A DNA stretch of 64,000 nucleotides from CBDFGK01 sp965247075 (lineage in GTDB: Bacteria > Pseudomonadota > Gammaproteobacteria > Pseudomonadales > Halieaceae), in the NCBI GenBank assembly GCA_965247075.1, contig CBDFGK010000002.1, positions 1,178,001-1,242,000 on the forward strand, in the 5' to 3' direction. Below are positions 17,268 to 26,580 of this stretch, piece by piece. The notes beneath the pieces were generated by a model. It did not search any database, was not told where the DNA came from, and was given only the letters and a program-made list of their open reading frames with translations. Position 1 is the stretch's first letter; each line of letters opens with the position of its first letter. The position numbers and the translations under genes are program-made.

Positions 17268-18508
17268 GTGCAATTGAATACAACTTCCAGACATTCGATG
17301 CAACCTTGATTCGAGATGATTTCCCCATTCTCCAGCAACAGGTCAATGGTCATCCGCTGGTCTACCTGGACAACGCCGCCACCACGCAAAAGCCTGCAGC
17401 GGTTATCACCGCGATCGCCGATTACTATCGCCATGACAACGCCAATGTACACCGCGGTGCACATGCACTGAGCGATCGGGCCACCGGCAAGTTCGAGGCC
17501 GCCCGCGAAAACGTCGCTCGCTTCCTGAACAGTCCCGGTTCAGAACAAATTATCTGGGTTAGCGGTGTCACCGAAGGGGTGAACCTGGTGGCACACAGTT
17601 GGGGCCGCAGCAATCTCGGGCCCGGTGACAAGGTATTGGTTTCCTATCTGGAACACCACTCGGATATCGTGCCCTGGCAATTGGTTTGTGCTGAGCAGGG
17701 CGCCGAAGTTGTTGCTATACCGGTTACACCCGCCGGTGATCTCGATCTCAACGCGCTGGACCAGCTATTGGACGAAAGCGTCAAGATGGTAGCGGTGAAT
17801 CATGTTTCCAATGCGCTGGGCACGGTCAACCCGGTTGCCATGATTGCCGAAAAAGCCCACGCCGTGGGCGCAAAAATTCTTATAGACGGCGCCCAGTCTG
17901 TCGCTCACTGGCCGGTGGATGTACAGGCCCTGGATGGTGATTTCTATACGTTTTCCGGTCACAAGTTATTCGGTCCCACCGGTATTGGCGTGCTGTGGGG
18001 CAAACAGGACTTACTCAACGCCATGCCGCCCTTTTTAGGCGGTGGCGAGATGATCGAGACAGTCAGCTTCGAAGAAACGACTTTTAATACACTGCCTTTC
18101 AAGTTTGAAGCCGGTACGCCCAACATCGCCGGCGTGATTGGCCTCAGCGCTGCCATTGATTACCTCAATGCGCTGGATCGCGAAGCGGCGGCAGCCCACG
18201 AAGTCGCACTGCTGGAGCACACACTGGAGCTGGCCGCGGGCATCGAAGGATTGCACCGGGTTGGCAATCCCGACCATGCCGCCGGCATCTTCAGCTTTCT
18301 GCTGGAGGGCACGCACCCCTCCGACCTGGGCATGTTGCTGGACCAACAGGGCATTGCCGTTCGCACCGGCCACCATTGCGCCCAGCCACTAATGGATTTT
18401 TACGGAGTACCGGGCACTGCCAGGGCCTCTTATTCGATTTACAATACCCATGCGGATGTCGAGGCCTTATTCGTTGGTATTCGCAAGGCCAAGAGCCTGT
18501 TTGGTTAA
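17264..18508 (+). CDS. sufS: SufS cysteine desulfurase
   Basis: This 414-residue PLP enzyme takes sulfur from L-cysteine and passes it to SufE. The PLP lysine is about K234 in FSGHKLFGPTG, and the active-site Cys is about C372 in RTGHHCAQPL, typical of class II desulfurases. I chose the ATG at 17264 because it overlaps the sufD stop (ATGA) and gives the family N-terminus. The frame can be read 11 codons further upstream but only within sufD. Confidence 0.95.
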   Translation: MSAIEYNFQTFDATLIRDDFPILQQQVNGHPLVYLDNAATTQKPAAVITAIADYYRHDNANVHRGAHALSDRATGKFEAARENVARFLNSPGSEQIIWVSGVTEGVNLVAHSWGRSNLGPGDKVLVSYLEHHSDIVPWQLVCAEQGAEVVAIPVTPAGDLDLNALDQLLDESVKMVAVNHVSNALGTVNPVAMIAEKAHAVGAKILIDGAQSVAHWPVDVQALDGDFYTFSGHKLFGPTGIGVLWGKQDLLNAMPPFLGGGEMIETVSFEETTFNTLPFKFEAGTPNIAGVIGLSAAIDYLNALDREAAAAHEVALLEHTLELAAGIEGLHRVGNPDHAAGIFSFLLEGTHPSDLGMLLDQQGIAVRTGHHCAQPLMDFYGVPGTARASYSIYNTHADVEALFVGIRKAKSLFG

Positions 18509-18514
18509 GGAAAA

Positions 18515-18874
18515 ATGACGATGACGGTAGAAACTTTTGACGTTAGCACTGATGTGCTGTCGGTCACCGCCGAGGCGGCCCAGCACCTGAAGAACCAGGT
18601 CGAGGCCAAGGGCAAAACAGCCGTGCGCATTAGCGTCAAGGAAAGTGGCTGCACCGGTTACATGTATGTGATGGAAGAGGTCGAGCAAGGCCAGTCCAGC
18701 GACGTAACGGTAGTCCTGGACAATGGTGTCAACGTGTACGTGGACGCCGATTCCCTGGGCGTGCTGCGCGGCACCCAACTGGATTACGTGAAGGAAGGCG
18801 TCAACCGCACCCTCAAGTTTCTCAATCCCAATGTCACCGCCGCCTGTGGCTGCGGTGAAAGCTTTAGCGTCTGA
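18515..18874 (+). CDS. sufA: SufA, A-type Fe-S carrier
   Basis: This 119-residue A-type carrier has the three conserved cysteines: Cys46 in KESGCTGYMY and Cys111/Cys113 in AACGCGESF. It accepts clusters from SufBCD and delivers them to apoproteins. It lies 6 nt after sufS. The position after sufS, instead of first in the operon as in E. coli, is found in other proteobacterial suf operons. IscA or ErpA naming would also be defensible; context favours SufA. Confidence 0.9.
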   Translation: MTMTVETFDVSTDVLSVTAEAAQHLKNQVEAKGKTAVRISVKESGCTGYMYVMEEVEQGQSSDVTVVLDNGVNVYVDADSLGVLRGTQLDYVKEGVNRTLKFLNPNVTAACGCGESFSV

Positions 18875-18883
18875 GGAATAAAC

Positions 18884-19426
18884 ATGTCTGCCCGGGAACG
18901 CACCATTCTTACCACCAATCGCGACTGTCCCGCGCGACTGGTACCGGTGGGTGATCCATTGACTATTCCGGCTCACACATTCGTCACGCTGACCCAGTCG
19001 CTGGGGGGCAACTACACCCTCACCTATAACGGCAACATGGTGCGGGTCGATGGCACCGATGCCGATGCCCTGGGGTTGGAACCACTCACCTTCGCATTTG
19101 TAGCCAGTGCCGATGGCAGTATCCATGAAGAACAGGTGTGGGAAGCCCTGCACACCGTGTTCGACCCGGAGATTCCGGTCGACCTGGTGAATCTCGGACT
19201 GATCTATTCCGTCACTATCGATCAGGCTATCGGCCAGGTTGAAATCCAGATGACACTGACTGCCCCTGGCTGCGGTATGGGACCAGTATTGGTGGGCGAT
19301 GTTGAGTACCGCGTGGCACTGGTGCCCAATGTAAAATCCGTCAAGGTCGAATTGATTTTTGACCCTCCCTGGCACCGGGCGATGATGTCGGAGGAGGCCC
19401 AGTTGGAAACGGGCATGTTTTTCTGA
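18884..19426 (+). CDS. sufT: SufT, DUF59/MIP18-family Fe-S maturation protein
   Basis: This 180-residue protein has an extra N-terminal domain followed by a DUF59 domain (VWEALHTVFDPEIPVDLVNL; TAPGCGMGPVL). SufT homologues act as auxiliary maturation factors for Fe-S proteins. The conserved Cys lies in the PGCGMG loop (about residue 129). GAGGAA precedes the ATG, and its stop overlaps the sufE start. Confidence 0.92.
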   Translation: MSARERTILTTNRDCPARLVPVGDPLTIPAHTFVTLTQSLGGNYTLTYNGNMVRVDGTDADALGLEPLTFAFVASADGSIHEEQVWEALHTVFDPEIPVDLVNLGLIYSVTIDQAIGQVEIQMTLTAPGCGMGPVLVGDVEYRVALVPNVKSVKVELIFDPPWHRAMMSEEAQLETGMFF

Positions 19427-19920
19427 TGACGGCGGCGCAAAACCCCTTCGGCCACAGTATCGGCAGCGACGATATTATCGATACCCTGAGCTTCTTCGAT
19501 GCCTGGGATGAACGCTACAAATACATCATTGATCTCGGCAGGGAATTGCCACCACTGGCCGCTGAGTTTCACACTCAAGAACGGTTGGTGCGCGGCTGCC
19601 AGAGCCAGGTGTGGATTGAAACCTGGATGGACGATGGCAAGCTGCAACTGGCGGTCGACAGCGATGCCTTTATCGTCAAGGGATTACTGGGGATTATTCT
19701 GGCGGCCTACAACAACAAGGCGCCCGCTGAGATTCAGGTCTTTGATATCGAAGGCTATTTCGCATCACTGGATCTGCTGGAACACCTCACCCCCACGCGG
19801 GGCAATGGCCTGCGCGCCATGGTGGCGCGCATCAAGGATATTGCCGCCGCAGCCCAACCCAAAATTTCCATCGCAAACCGGGTAATAGCCTTGAAAACTT
19901 CCTCGACTTCTTCCGGGTAA
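19426..19920 (+). CDS. sufE: SufE sulfur acceptor, with an abnormal C-terminal tail
   Basis: SufE takes the persulfide from SufS and hands it to SufB. The acceptor Cys58 is in RLVRGCQSQVW. The family ends near ARIKDIAAAA (about residue 144). The last ~20 residues (QPKISIANRVIALKTSSTSS) look unlike SufE and are antisense to an open frame on the other strand. The original stop was probably lost when the 3' flank was rearranged. Function is probably kept because the fold is complete. It overlaps sufT by ATGA-type coupling and ends the operon. Confidence 0.9.
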   Translation: MTAAQNPFGHSIGSDDIIDTLSFFDAWDERYKYIIDLGRELPPLAAEFHTQERLVRGCQSQVWIETWMDDGKLQLAVDSDAFIVKGLLGIILAAYNNKAPAEIQVFDIEGYFASLDLLEHLTPTRGNGLRAMVARIKDIAAAAQPKISIANRVIALKTSSTSSG

Positions 19921-20060
19921 ATTTTCTCGCTGGCAGAGTTATCGAAGATGTCAATCAGTTCTGCCGGGGTATAGCGGAAATTTACATTGTGGTGCTCGGT
20001 GCAGTGGGATCGACGACCGTTGCAATACCATCGAGTAAATCACCCGGACCGTGTCCCATA
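19850..20060 (-). pseudogene. Unidentified gene remnant antisense to the sufE tail
   Basis: On the minus strand a frame reads NVNFRYTPAELIDIFDNSAS, continues EKIYPEEVEEVFKAITRFAM and runs into sufE. A short frame in another phase (ATG at 20058-20060) reads GHGPGDLLDGIATVVDPTAP just before it. The protein-like character suggests the broken 3' part of a gene downstream of the acyl-CoA dehydrogenases. I cannot name the family. Confidence 0.35.
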
Positions 20061-20074
20061 ATGTTAGCCCGTAT

Positions 20075-21301
20075 TTAATTGGAACCCTGAGCAATCTCAT
20101 TATAGGGGACACCCTTATCCACCCGCACATCCTGGGGCAGGCCCAGCACCCGTTCGGCAATGATATTGCGCAGCACCTCGTCGGTGCCGCCGGCAATTCG
20201 GTAACCGGGCCCGCCCATAAAGGATCCCTGAAACAGCCTGCTGTCCAGTTCATCTCCGTCGCGGTCCACCAGGATGCCTCCCATATCCATCAGGTCGATA
20301 CCGAAGGAACCGATATCCAGCATTTTGTTGGCACTGATGATCTTGGTGATAGAACTCTCCGGTCCAGGCGTTTGACCGCGAGACAAGGCGCTCATGACAC
20401 GGTACCTGGTGTTGCGCAACCCACTCATCTGGCAGTACCAGTTGGCCACTTTCTCGCGCACCGAAGCATTCTCCAGTGCGGGGGCACCATCAATATCAAG
20501 CTTGCCCAACAACTTCATCAACTGCGGCACATCGCTGCCACCGGCATCGCCCACAGCCAGGCGCTCGTTCATCAGGGTGGTCAGTGACACGGTCCAACCG
20601 TCACCCTCCGCACCCAGGCGCTGACTATCGGGAATGCGCACATCGGTGAAATAAACCTCGTTAAAATTGGCATCTCCGGATATCTGCTTGATGGGCCGCA
20701 CTTCTACGCCGGGTGATTTCATATCCAGAAAAAAGAAGGTCAGGCCCTTGTGCTTGGCGACGGTGGGATCACTGCGCGTCACCAGGATGCCCCAGTCGCA
20801 ATAATGCGCGCCGGAGGTCCAGATCTTCTGGCCGTTAATAATCCAGTCGTCACCGTCGCGCTCACAGCGAGTACGCAGGTTGGCCAAATCAGAACCGGCA
20901 CCGGGTTCACTGAACAATTGACACCAGATATCTTCACCCGCCGACATGCGCGGCAGGCGCGCCTGTTTGTGTTCGTTACTGGCATAGGCAATCATGGTGG
21001 GGCCACACATCCCCAGGCCAATCGCGTAGGGGCCAGTGGGCACATCATATTTGGATTCTTCCTGGCCCCAGATAATCAGCTCCATGGGACTGGCTCCGCG
21101 GCCACCGTATTCCACGGGCCAACGCAGGCAGGCCCAGCCATTGTCTGACTTTAGCTTCTGCCAGGCGCGGGCGCGCTGAATGTGGTCGTGCTCGCTCTCC
21201 TTGCGCGGCGGAGCATCCGCCTTGAGTGTGGCATTGGCGACCAAAAAGGCGCGCGCTTCGGCGCGAAATGCTGCTTCCTGAGGGGTATCGTCAAAGTTCA
21301 T
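20075..21301 (-). CDS. Acyl-CoA dehydrogenase (subunit 1 of a pair)
   Basis: This 408-residue flavoprotein oxidises an acyl-CoA to the enoyl-CoA. The FAD/substrate segment QLFSEPGAGSDLANL (about 128-142) and NGQKIWTSGAHYCDWG are typical. The C-terminal YRIAGGTDEVLRNIIAERVL carries the Glu position used as base in this subfamily. Next to a second, dissimilar acyl-CoA dehydrogenase only 3 nt away, which is the layout of heterotetrameric enzymes acting on bulky side chains such as steroid-CoA esters. Substrate is unknown. Confidence 0.92.
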   Translation of the reverse strand: MNFDDTPQEAAFRAEARAFLVANATLKADAPPRKESEHDHIQRARAWQKLKSDNGWACLRWPVEYGGRGASPMELIIWGQEESKYDVPTGPYAIGLGMCGPTMIAYASNEHKQARLPRMSAGEDIWCQLFSEPGAGSDLANLRTRCERDGDDWIINGQKIWTSGAHYCDWGILVTRSDPTVAKHKGLTFFFLDMKSPGVEVRPIKQISGDANFNEVYFTDVRIPDSQRLGAEGDGWTVSLTTLMNERLAVGDAGGSDVPQLMKLLGKLDIDGAPALENASVREKVANWYCQMSGLRNTRYRVMSALSRGQTPGPESSITKIISANKMLDIGSFGIDLMDMGGILVDRDGDELDSRLFQGSFMGGPGYRIAGGTDEVLRNIIAERVLGLPQDVRVDKGVPYNEIAQGSN

Positions 21302-21304
21302 GGT

Positions 21305-22438
21305 TTAAGCCTCCGCTGCCTGGGCTGATTCAAGAGATGATTCAAGTGCCGTTACCAACTTATTTTGCCAGCCGGTCAAACCGCCCAGGTTGACCGCCAG
21401 CGCCTTGGCGCGACGGAAGTACATATGGCAGTCAAATTCCCAGGTAAAACCCATACCGCCGTGGGTCTGGATGTTTTCCTTGGCACATTCGTCGTAGGCC
21501 TGGGTAGCCGTAACCCGGGCGGTGGCGGCTGCCAGCGCCAGGTCTGGCGCATCGGTCGACAGTGCCCAGGCACCGTAATAACAGTTCGAGCGCGCCAGGG
21601 TCGAGGTAATATACATATCGGCCAACTTGTGTTTGATAGCCTGAAACGATGCAATAGACCGGCCAAAGGCGTATCGTCCCAGTGCATACTCCCTGGCCAT
21701 TTCCAAGGTGGCTTGCGCGCCACCGGTTTGTTCAAAGGCGAACAATACAGCGGCTCGATTAATCAGTTGCCGGCTATTGCTCCAGCCGCTGCCGGCCTCC
21801 CCCAACAGTTCAGCCGCAACACCGCTGAAACGGATGCGGGCCTGGGAGCGGGTTGGGTCCATGGTCTCAACCGCCTGCCGCTCAACATCGGCGCCGGTCA
21901 GGTCGGCGACCGCCAGTGAGGTCGAGTCACCATCCTTTACCAGTACCACGGCAAAATCAGCGATATCACCATCCGGTACCGGCAGTTTTTCACCGCTGAT
22001 TATGCCGTAGGCAAGCTGCGTGGTCAGTTTGTCCGGATTGGGTGCACCGCGCCCTTCCGCCATGGCGAAGGTGCCGATGATTTCGCCGGCCGCCAGGCGC
22101 GGTAAATAATTTTGCTTTTGCGCTTCACTGCCAAACTGCAGCAAGGCCTCCGTCGCCAGGTACACAGACGATGCGTAAGGCGTGGGCGCCAAACTGCGAC
22201 CCAGCTCTTCTGCTATTACACAGAGCTCCAGGTAACCGAGCCCGACACCGCCATACTCCTGTGGAATACTCACGCCGGTCCAACCCAGCTCAACCATGGC
22301 CTGCCATATTTCTGCATCGTGTGACTTGTCAGCGTCGTCCAGTACCGCACGCACTTTTTCCAACGGGCATTGTTCACGCAGGAATTTCTGCACTTGTTCA
22401 CGCAGCAGATTTTGCTCCTCTGAAAATTCGAAATTCAT
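21305..22438 (-). CDS. Acyl-CoA dehydrogenase (subunit 2 of a pair)
   Basis: This 377-residue acyl-CoA dehydrogenase begins MNFEFSEEQNLLREQVQKFL. Its mid-region GTFAMAEGRGAPNPDKL is degenerate compared with the usual EPGAGSD FAD-contact motif. The C-terminal HGGMGFTWEFDCHMYFRRAK is typical of the non-catalytic partner in alpha2-beta2 enzymes. It is translated just before the 408-residue subunit, and the two probably form one complex. The role is inferred from the pairing and motif loss. Confidence 0.9.
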   Translation of the reverse strand: MNFEFSEEQNLLREQVQKFLREQCPLEKVRAVLDDADKSHDAEIWQAMVELGWTGVSIPQEYGGVGLGYLELCVIAEELGRSLAPTPYASSVYLATEALLQFGSEAQKQNYLPRLAAGEIIGTFAMAEGRGAPNPDKLTTQLAYGIISGEKLPVPDGDIADFAVVLVKDGDSTSLAVADLTGADVERQAVETMDPTRSQARIRFSGVAAELLGEAGSGWSNSRQLINRAAVLFAFEQTGGAQATLEMAREYALGRYAFGRSIASFQAIKHKLADMYITSTLARSNCYYGAWALSTDAPDLALAAATARVTATQAYDECAKENIQTHGGMGFTWEFDCHMYFRRAKALAVNLGGLTGWQNKLVTALESSLESAQAAEA

Positions 22439-22528
22439 CCCTTCATCTACCTCTCTGATTGAAACGCGGCAACACGAGCCACCGCATTATCAGGCCGATC
22501 AGCCACCTTTTAAACATAATTCAGTCTC

Positions 22529-23302
22529 TTAGCCTGCAATGGTGACCCCGCCGTCGATCACCAGCTTCTGCCCGGTCATGAACGCGCCGGCGGCCGAGGC
22601 CAGGAAAACCGCCGCACCGGCAATTTCATCGGGGCTGCCGATGCGCTTCAATGGCGCACCGCCGGTGGCGTGTTTGAGAATATCGGGATTCTCCCACAGG
22701 GCCCGTGCAAAATAGGTTTTGATCAGCCCGGGGGCAATACAATTGGCGCGGATATTGTGCTGGCCGTACTCCACCGACAGGTTGCGAACGATCTGGAAGT
22801 CCGCCGCTTTGGAAATACCGTAGGTTCCTATGGTGCTGGAGCCTCTGAGCCCAGCAATGGAAGAAATAATGGTTACTGAACCGTCCTTGCGCTCTACCAT
22901 GCCGGGCAACACCATATTACCCAGCCACATGTTGGCCTTGATATTAACGTTCATGATCTTGTCAAAGGCTTCATCGGGAATGTCGGCGGAACTGCCAAAG
23001 AAAGGATTTACGGCCGCATTGCAGACCAGGCTGTCTATCTGGCCCCATTTTTCCTGAGTCCTGGCAACCAGATTTTCCAGTTCTTCCCGGTGAGCGATAT
23101 TACAGGGAATGGCCACGGCAACCTCTGCGCCCTGCTGCTCATTAATGGCCGCTGCCACTTCATCGCAGGCATCGGCCTTGCGGCTGGAGACAACCACCCT
23201 GGCGCCGTGCTGCGCCATACGCTCCACGATAGCCCGCCCAATGCCCTTGGTTGATCCCGTGACCAAAGCCACCTTGCCGGTGAGGTCGAATAAGCTGTCC
23301 AT
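22529..23302 (-). CDS. Short-chain dehydrogenase/reductase
   Basis: This 257-residue classical SDR has the cofactor motif TGSTKGIG at about 15-22, NAAVN at about 94, catalytic Ser in IISSIAG, and YGISK with the Tyr/Lys pair (about 158-162). It ends GQKLVIDGGVTIAG. It is probably an NAD(P)-dependent 3-hydroxyacyl-CoA or alcohol dehydrogenase. It lies upstream of the two acyl-CoA dehydrogenases in the same direction with a 90-bp gap, so co-expression in a beta-oxidation-like route is likely. Confidence 0.92.
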   Translation of the reverse strand: MDSLFDLTGKVALVTGSTKGIGRAIVERMAQHGARVVVSSRKADACDEVAAAINEQQGAEVAVAIPCNIAHREELENLVARTQEKWGQIDSLVCNAAVNPFFGSSADIPDEAFDKIMNVNIKANMWLGNMVLPGMVERKDGSVTIISSIAGLRGSSTIGTYGISKAADFQIVRNLSVEYGQHNIRANCIAPGLIKTYFARALWENPDILKHATGGAPLKRIGSPDEIAGAAVFLASAAGAFMTGQKLVIDGGVTIAG

Positions 23303-23444
23303 GGTGTGCTCCTTTACTGGTGAATGACTTTTTACCTGGGTAGTGCATCATTCTTTCTGTAATTTCATGGTGGCTTGAAGAGCTGAGCCACCCGGTTGTC
23401 CCTGAATGTGATTTTGATGGATTACCAACGAGAGGAAACACCGG

Positions 23445-23753
23445 ATGACTCAGCCTGTACAGAATAATGCGATTTACAATGCAGTGGAACCGCTCAGGGA
23501 CAATGTTTTTGATGGTCTCACGGAGGCGGTTACCGTGCTATTGAATACGGCGATGGTGGCCGAGAAATGTTTCAAATTCTGGGCCAACCGGGACTTCAGC
23601 CGCTGGTACAACCGCGCCTGGCGGAAGCTTGCGGCTAGTCGCTTTCGCCACCTGACTTTATGGCTGGACGACCGCTATCACAATCGGGGACGCAACAAAT
23701 CAGGTTTCATTGTATTTTTTTGCTGTTTTAGGCAGTGCTTTCTAATTTTTTAA
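23445..23753 (+). CDS. Hypothetical protein
   Basis: The 102-residue frame starts MTQPVQNNAIYNAVEPLRDN with AGAGGAAA 7 nt before the ATG. It has an aromatic/basic middle (FKFWANRDFSRWYNRAWRKL) and a hydrophobic C-terminus (FIVFFCCFRQCFLIF). I do not recognise it. The ribosome site argues for translation, but the odd C-terminus could mean that the 3' part is non-native. Confidence 0.4.
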   Translation: MTQPVQNNAIYNAVEPLRDNVFDGLTEAVTVLLNTAMVAEKCFKFWANRDFSRWYNRAWRKLAASRFRHLTLWLDDRYHNRGRNKSGFIVFFCCFRQCFLIF

Positions 23754-23820
23754 CCTAATGTGCACCCGTGGCTGTCCATAGCAGCCGATATTTGATCCGT
23801 TCATTAGAGAGGAATACACC

Positions 23821-24216
23821 ATGACCACTGCCGAGAAAGCCCCTGCAAAGAAAGTAGCTGCCAAGAAGGCCGCTCCCAAGAAAGTTGCTGCGAAGAAAGC
23901 TCCTGAGTTTTCCCTGAAGGCATCTGCCGAGAAAGCTGTAAACATCTACCTGGGTGTTATCGGCAAAGGCTACGACCGCGTTCAAGAGAACATCAAGACT
24001 TCACGCAAAGACAATGAAAAGCGTATGAGCGATCTGGAAAAGCGTGGTGCCAAGCTGCGTAAAGAACTCAACAAGAGCTTCGACAAGCTCGAAGCACCTG
24101 AGTTTGACAACATTGTTGAAGACGTTAAAAGCCAGATCTCCAAGCTGCAAGATCAGATCGAAGACGTAGTAGAAACTGCAAAAGAGAAGCTGACCCCGGC
24201 CAAGAAAGCCGCTTAA
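23821..24216 (+). CDS. Phasin / histone H1-like Ala-Lys-rich protein
   Basis: The 131-residue protein has an N-terminal Lys/Ala repeat tract (KKVAAKKAAPKKVAAKKA, residues about 10-27), a central helix, then a long amphipathic coiled coil (residues about 60-120) and an AKKAA end. The basic tail could bind DNA. The helical part resembles phasin-like granule proteins (PhaF-type proteins combine both features). GAGAGGAA precedes the ATG and a strong terminator follows, so it is a monocistronic and likely well-expressed gene. A PHA-granule or nucleoid role is inferred. Confidence 0.75.
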   Translation: MTTAEKAPAKKVAAKKAAPKKVAAKKAPEFSLKASAEKAVNIYLGVIGKGYDRVQENIKTSRKDNEKRMSDLEKRGAKLRKELNKSFDKLEAPEFDNIVEDVKSQISKLQDQIEDVVETAKEKLTPAKKAA

Positions 24217-24241
24217 GTCACCATCTCATTCAGGTCTTTTT

Positions 24242-24277
24242 GGGGGGTTGATCTACGGATCAACCCCCCTTTTTTTA
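24242..24277 (+). terminator. Rho-independent terminator after the phasin-like gene
   Basis: A perfect 12-bp stem (ggggggttgatc / gatcaacccccc) encloses the loop tacg and is followed by eight T residues (24270-24277). Confidence 0.95.
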
Positions 24278-24403
24278 TGCCAGGCAACGAGAAGTCTCAA
24301 CAAATGCGTCAGCCGCCAGATCACTGGCATAGGCCGCATTCTGCGGCCCGCAACCAATCCCAGTGACGCGGCAACAGGGTCACTTCTCGATCTGGGTGGC
24401 CGA

Positions 24404-26505
24404 TCAGATCGCACCCTCACCCAGCTGTTTTACCGCATAGTCGCAGGCCCGCGCAGTCAGCGCCATATAGGTCAGGGATGGATTGACACAGACTCTGTCG
24501 GGTTGGCACCCATCCGCGCCGTGCCCATCTCGTGAATGGCGCCACCACCGATTGGTTCACGGATAACATCACCAGCGAAGGCAGCCATGTTCATGACTGC
24601 ACCAGCCGCCTTGAGAATACGATCGCCCTGGCGTTGCATATCGCGCTCAAGCGCCCGCTCATTCTCGCCTCAGGTAAATTCGACAGCCACCTGTGGAATG
24701 CCGAACCGGTCCACCTTGGCAGGATGAAGTTTAACGGTGTTACTCTCGTAGGGTAGGCACTCAGCGAAGCCGCCCAGTATCCACATCCAAAAGCCGGGCT
24801 TGCGCAGGCTGTTCTTGAGGTCTGCACCAAAGCCTTTGCGGTTCATATCCATTGTCCAATCGGCGCGTATCGGCACCACCTGAAAGCCATAGCCACGGAC
24901 AAAATCCGCATCCTCGTCCTGGCCACCGACATTGCGGAAGCGGGGAATGTAGGTGTTGTTGGGCCGATTGCCGTGGTAGTAGCGATCCATATTGTCGACA
25001 AACATACCCATGCCACCCAAACTCTGGTAGTGGTCCATCAGATAGTGTCCGAGCACACCGCTGGAATTGGCCAAACCGGTGGGAAATTGCTCACTGCCAG
25101 AGTTCAGCATTATCTGGGTAGAGCCCACTGCACCGGCACAGAGGAAGAACGCCTTGGCGGTGTAACGGCGGCGCTCGCGACTTTCGCTATCGATAACATC
25201 AACTGCTGTCACCCGCCTCAATACAGGATCGTGAATCAAACGTTCCACCACCGCGTTGGGTACCAGGGTCATATTGCCGGTCTTGCGCGCCGCCGGCAGG
25301 GTAGAACTCTGGGAGGAAAAATAGCTGCCGGTGGAACAACCCCGGTGACAGGGCCCACAGTAGTGACAGGCCGCCCGGCCGTTGTGGTCCTGGGTCAGCG
25401 TTGCAGTGCGACCCATGGTGAGAGTGATATCGGGTGCTTTTTTCGCCAACCGCCCCTTGATGGTTTTCTCCAGCGCAATCATGTCCATGGGCGGAAGAAA
25501 CCTGCCGTCAGGCAACTGCGGCAATCCCTCCGCCTGGCCACTGATGCCGGCAAACTCTTCAACATGGTCGTACCAGGGCGCCATATCCCGGTAGCCAATG
25601 GGCCAGGGAATGCCATTGCCGTCATCGCGATTGGCATTGAAGTCCTGCTCACTCCAGCGATAACTCTGGCGCGCCCACAGCAGCGACTTGCCACCTACTA
25701 CTTGCGTGCGCATCCAGTTAAACGGCTTGTCCGGATCGCGGTGATAGGGGTTTTCCTTGTCATTGTTCCAATACTGGCGATTGGCCTCGCTGAACGCATA
25801 ACTGCTGCTCTGGATAAAATACTCCTCTTCATACAGCTCGCGTGGTTTCTTGCCCTGGAAGGGTAACTTCCAGTCGGGTGCGTGCTCGCCGAGGTAGTCC
25901 TTGCCCGGCTCGACATCCGGTGCCAGCGGTATATCACTCTCGAATTGCATGGGCATGGGGTCGTAGCGCAACACCTGGGTACCGCCCACTTCCGAGGTAA
26001 AGAAACCCCAGATGGTGAGCTCCTTGACCTGGCAGATAAACGGCGCATCGCTGACGAATTCCCGGGTCACGTTGCCGACGTCATACCAGCTGGATTCGCT
26101 GGCCTCGGCCTCCATCGCTGCCAGGATGTCAGTCCGGGTTTTCTGGTCTAACTGCTCGAAGGGCTTGCCGGTATCTGCAGCCACAGTTTTCAACATTGCT
26201 GCCAGGCCCCTGTCAAAAATGGCGCGCTCCTCGTCATTCATCCACTGCTGCACCATCAACTCAATAAACCGCGGCACACCGGCATCTATTGCTCCTGGCG
26301 TTTCGGTTCTGGGAATAATGGTTTCCGCCATCGCGGCTACAGTCGCCCGCTGAGCCTCATTCAGGTACGTGAGTTCCTGCTCTGTATAACTGGGCGCTGT
26401 GGCCAGGTAAACCAGTTGCTCTTCACTCAGGGCGAAGCCCATCTGGCTGGCGCTGGCACCGGTAATCAACAGGGCCGCACATTCGAGAAATTCTCGTCGA
26501 TTCAT
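24404..26505 (-). pseudogene. GMC oxidoreductase fused to gluconate-dehydrogenase subunit 3, decayed
   Basis: The main frame (24670-26505, 611 codons) starts with a twin-arginine-type signal (MNRREFLECAALLITGASAS) and a Gluconate_2-dh3 domain to about residue 185. It then switches near EPGKDYLGEH into a GMC oxidoreductase that lacks its first ~45 residues, including the GxGxxG FAD motif. The GMC part continues (VVGGKSLLWARQSYRW; CHYCGPCHRGC) until a TGA at 24670-24672 where Trp is expected (VEFT-stop-GENERA). The same frame goes on to HEMGTARMGANP, then a deletion/frameshift near 24495 leads to NPSLTYMALTARACDYAVKQ and a stop at 24404. Three separate lesions make activity unlikely. Confidence 0.85.
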
Positions 26506-26580
26506 AGCATATCTCCTCTGACGCCTGGCGTTTGCAGCGCCCTGTCATCAATTCAAATGGCCGAATTTGTCGGCCCCGGT

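Noticed and set aside
6102..24672. Two in-frame TGA codons (6102-6104 in the Fic gene, 24670-24672 in the GMC gene) at positions where homologues have Trp, suggesting TGA is read as Trp.
   Set aside because: Many intact genes here end in TGA (for example sufC, sufD, sufT), and both affected genes also carry deletions or truncations. Ordinary pseudogene decay explains them.
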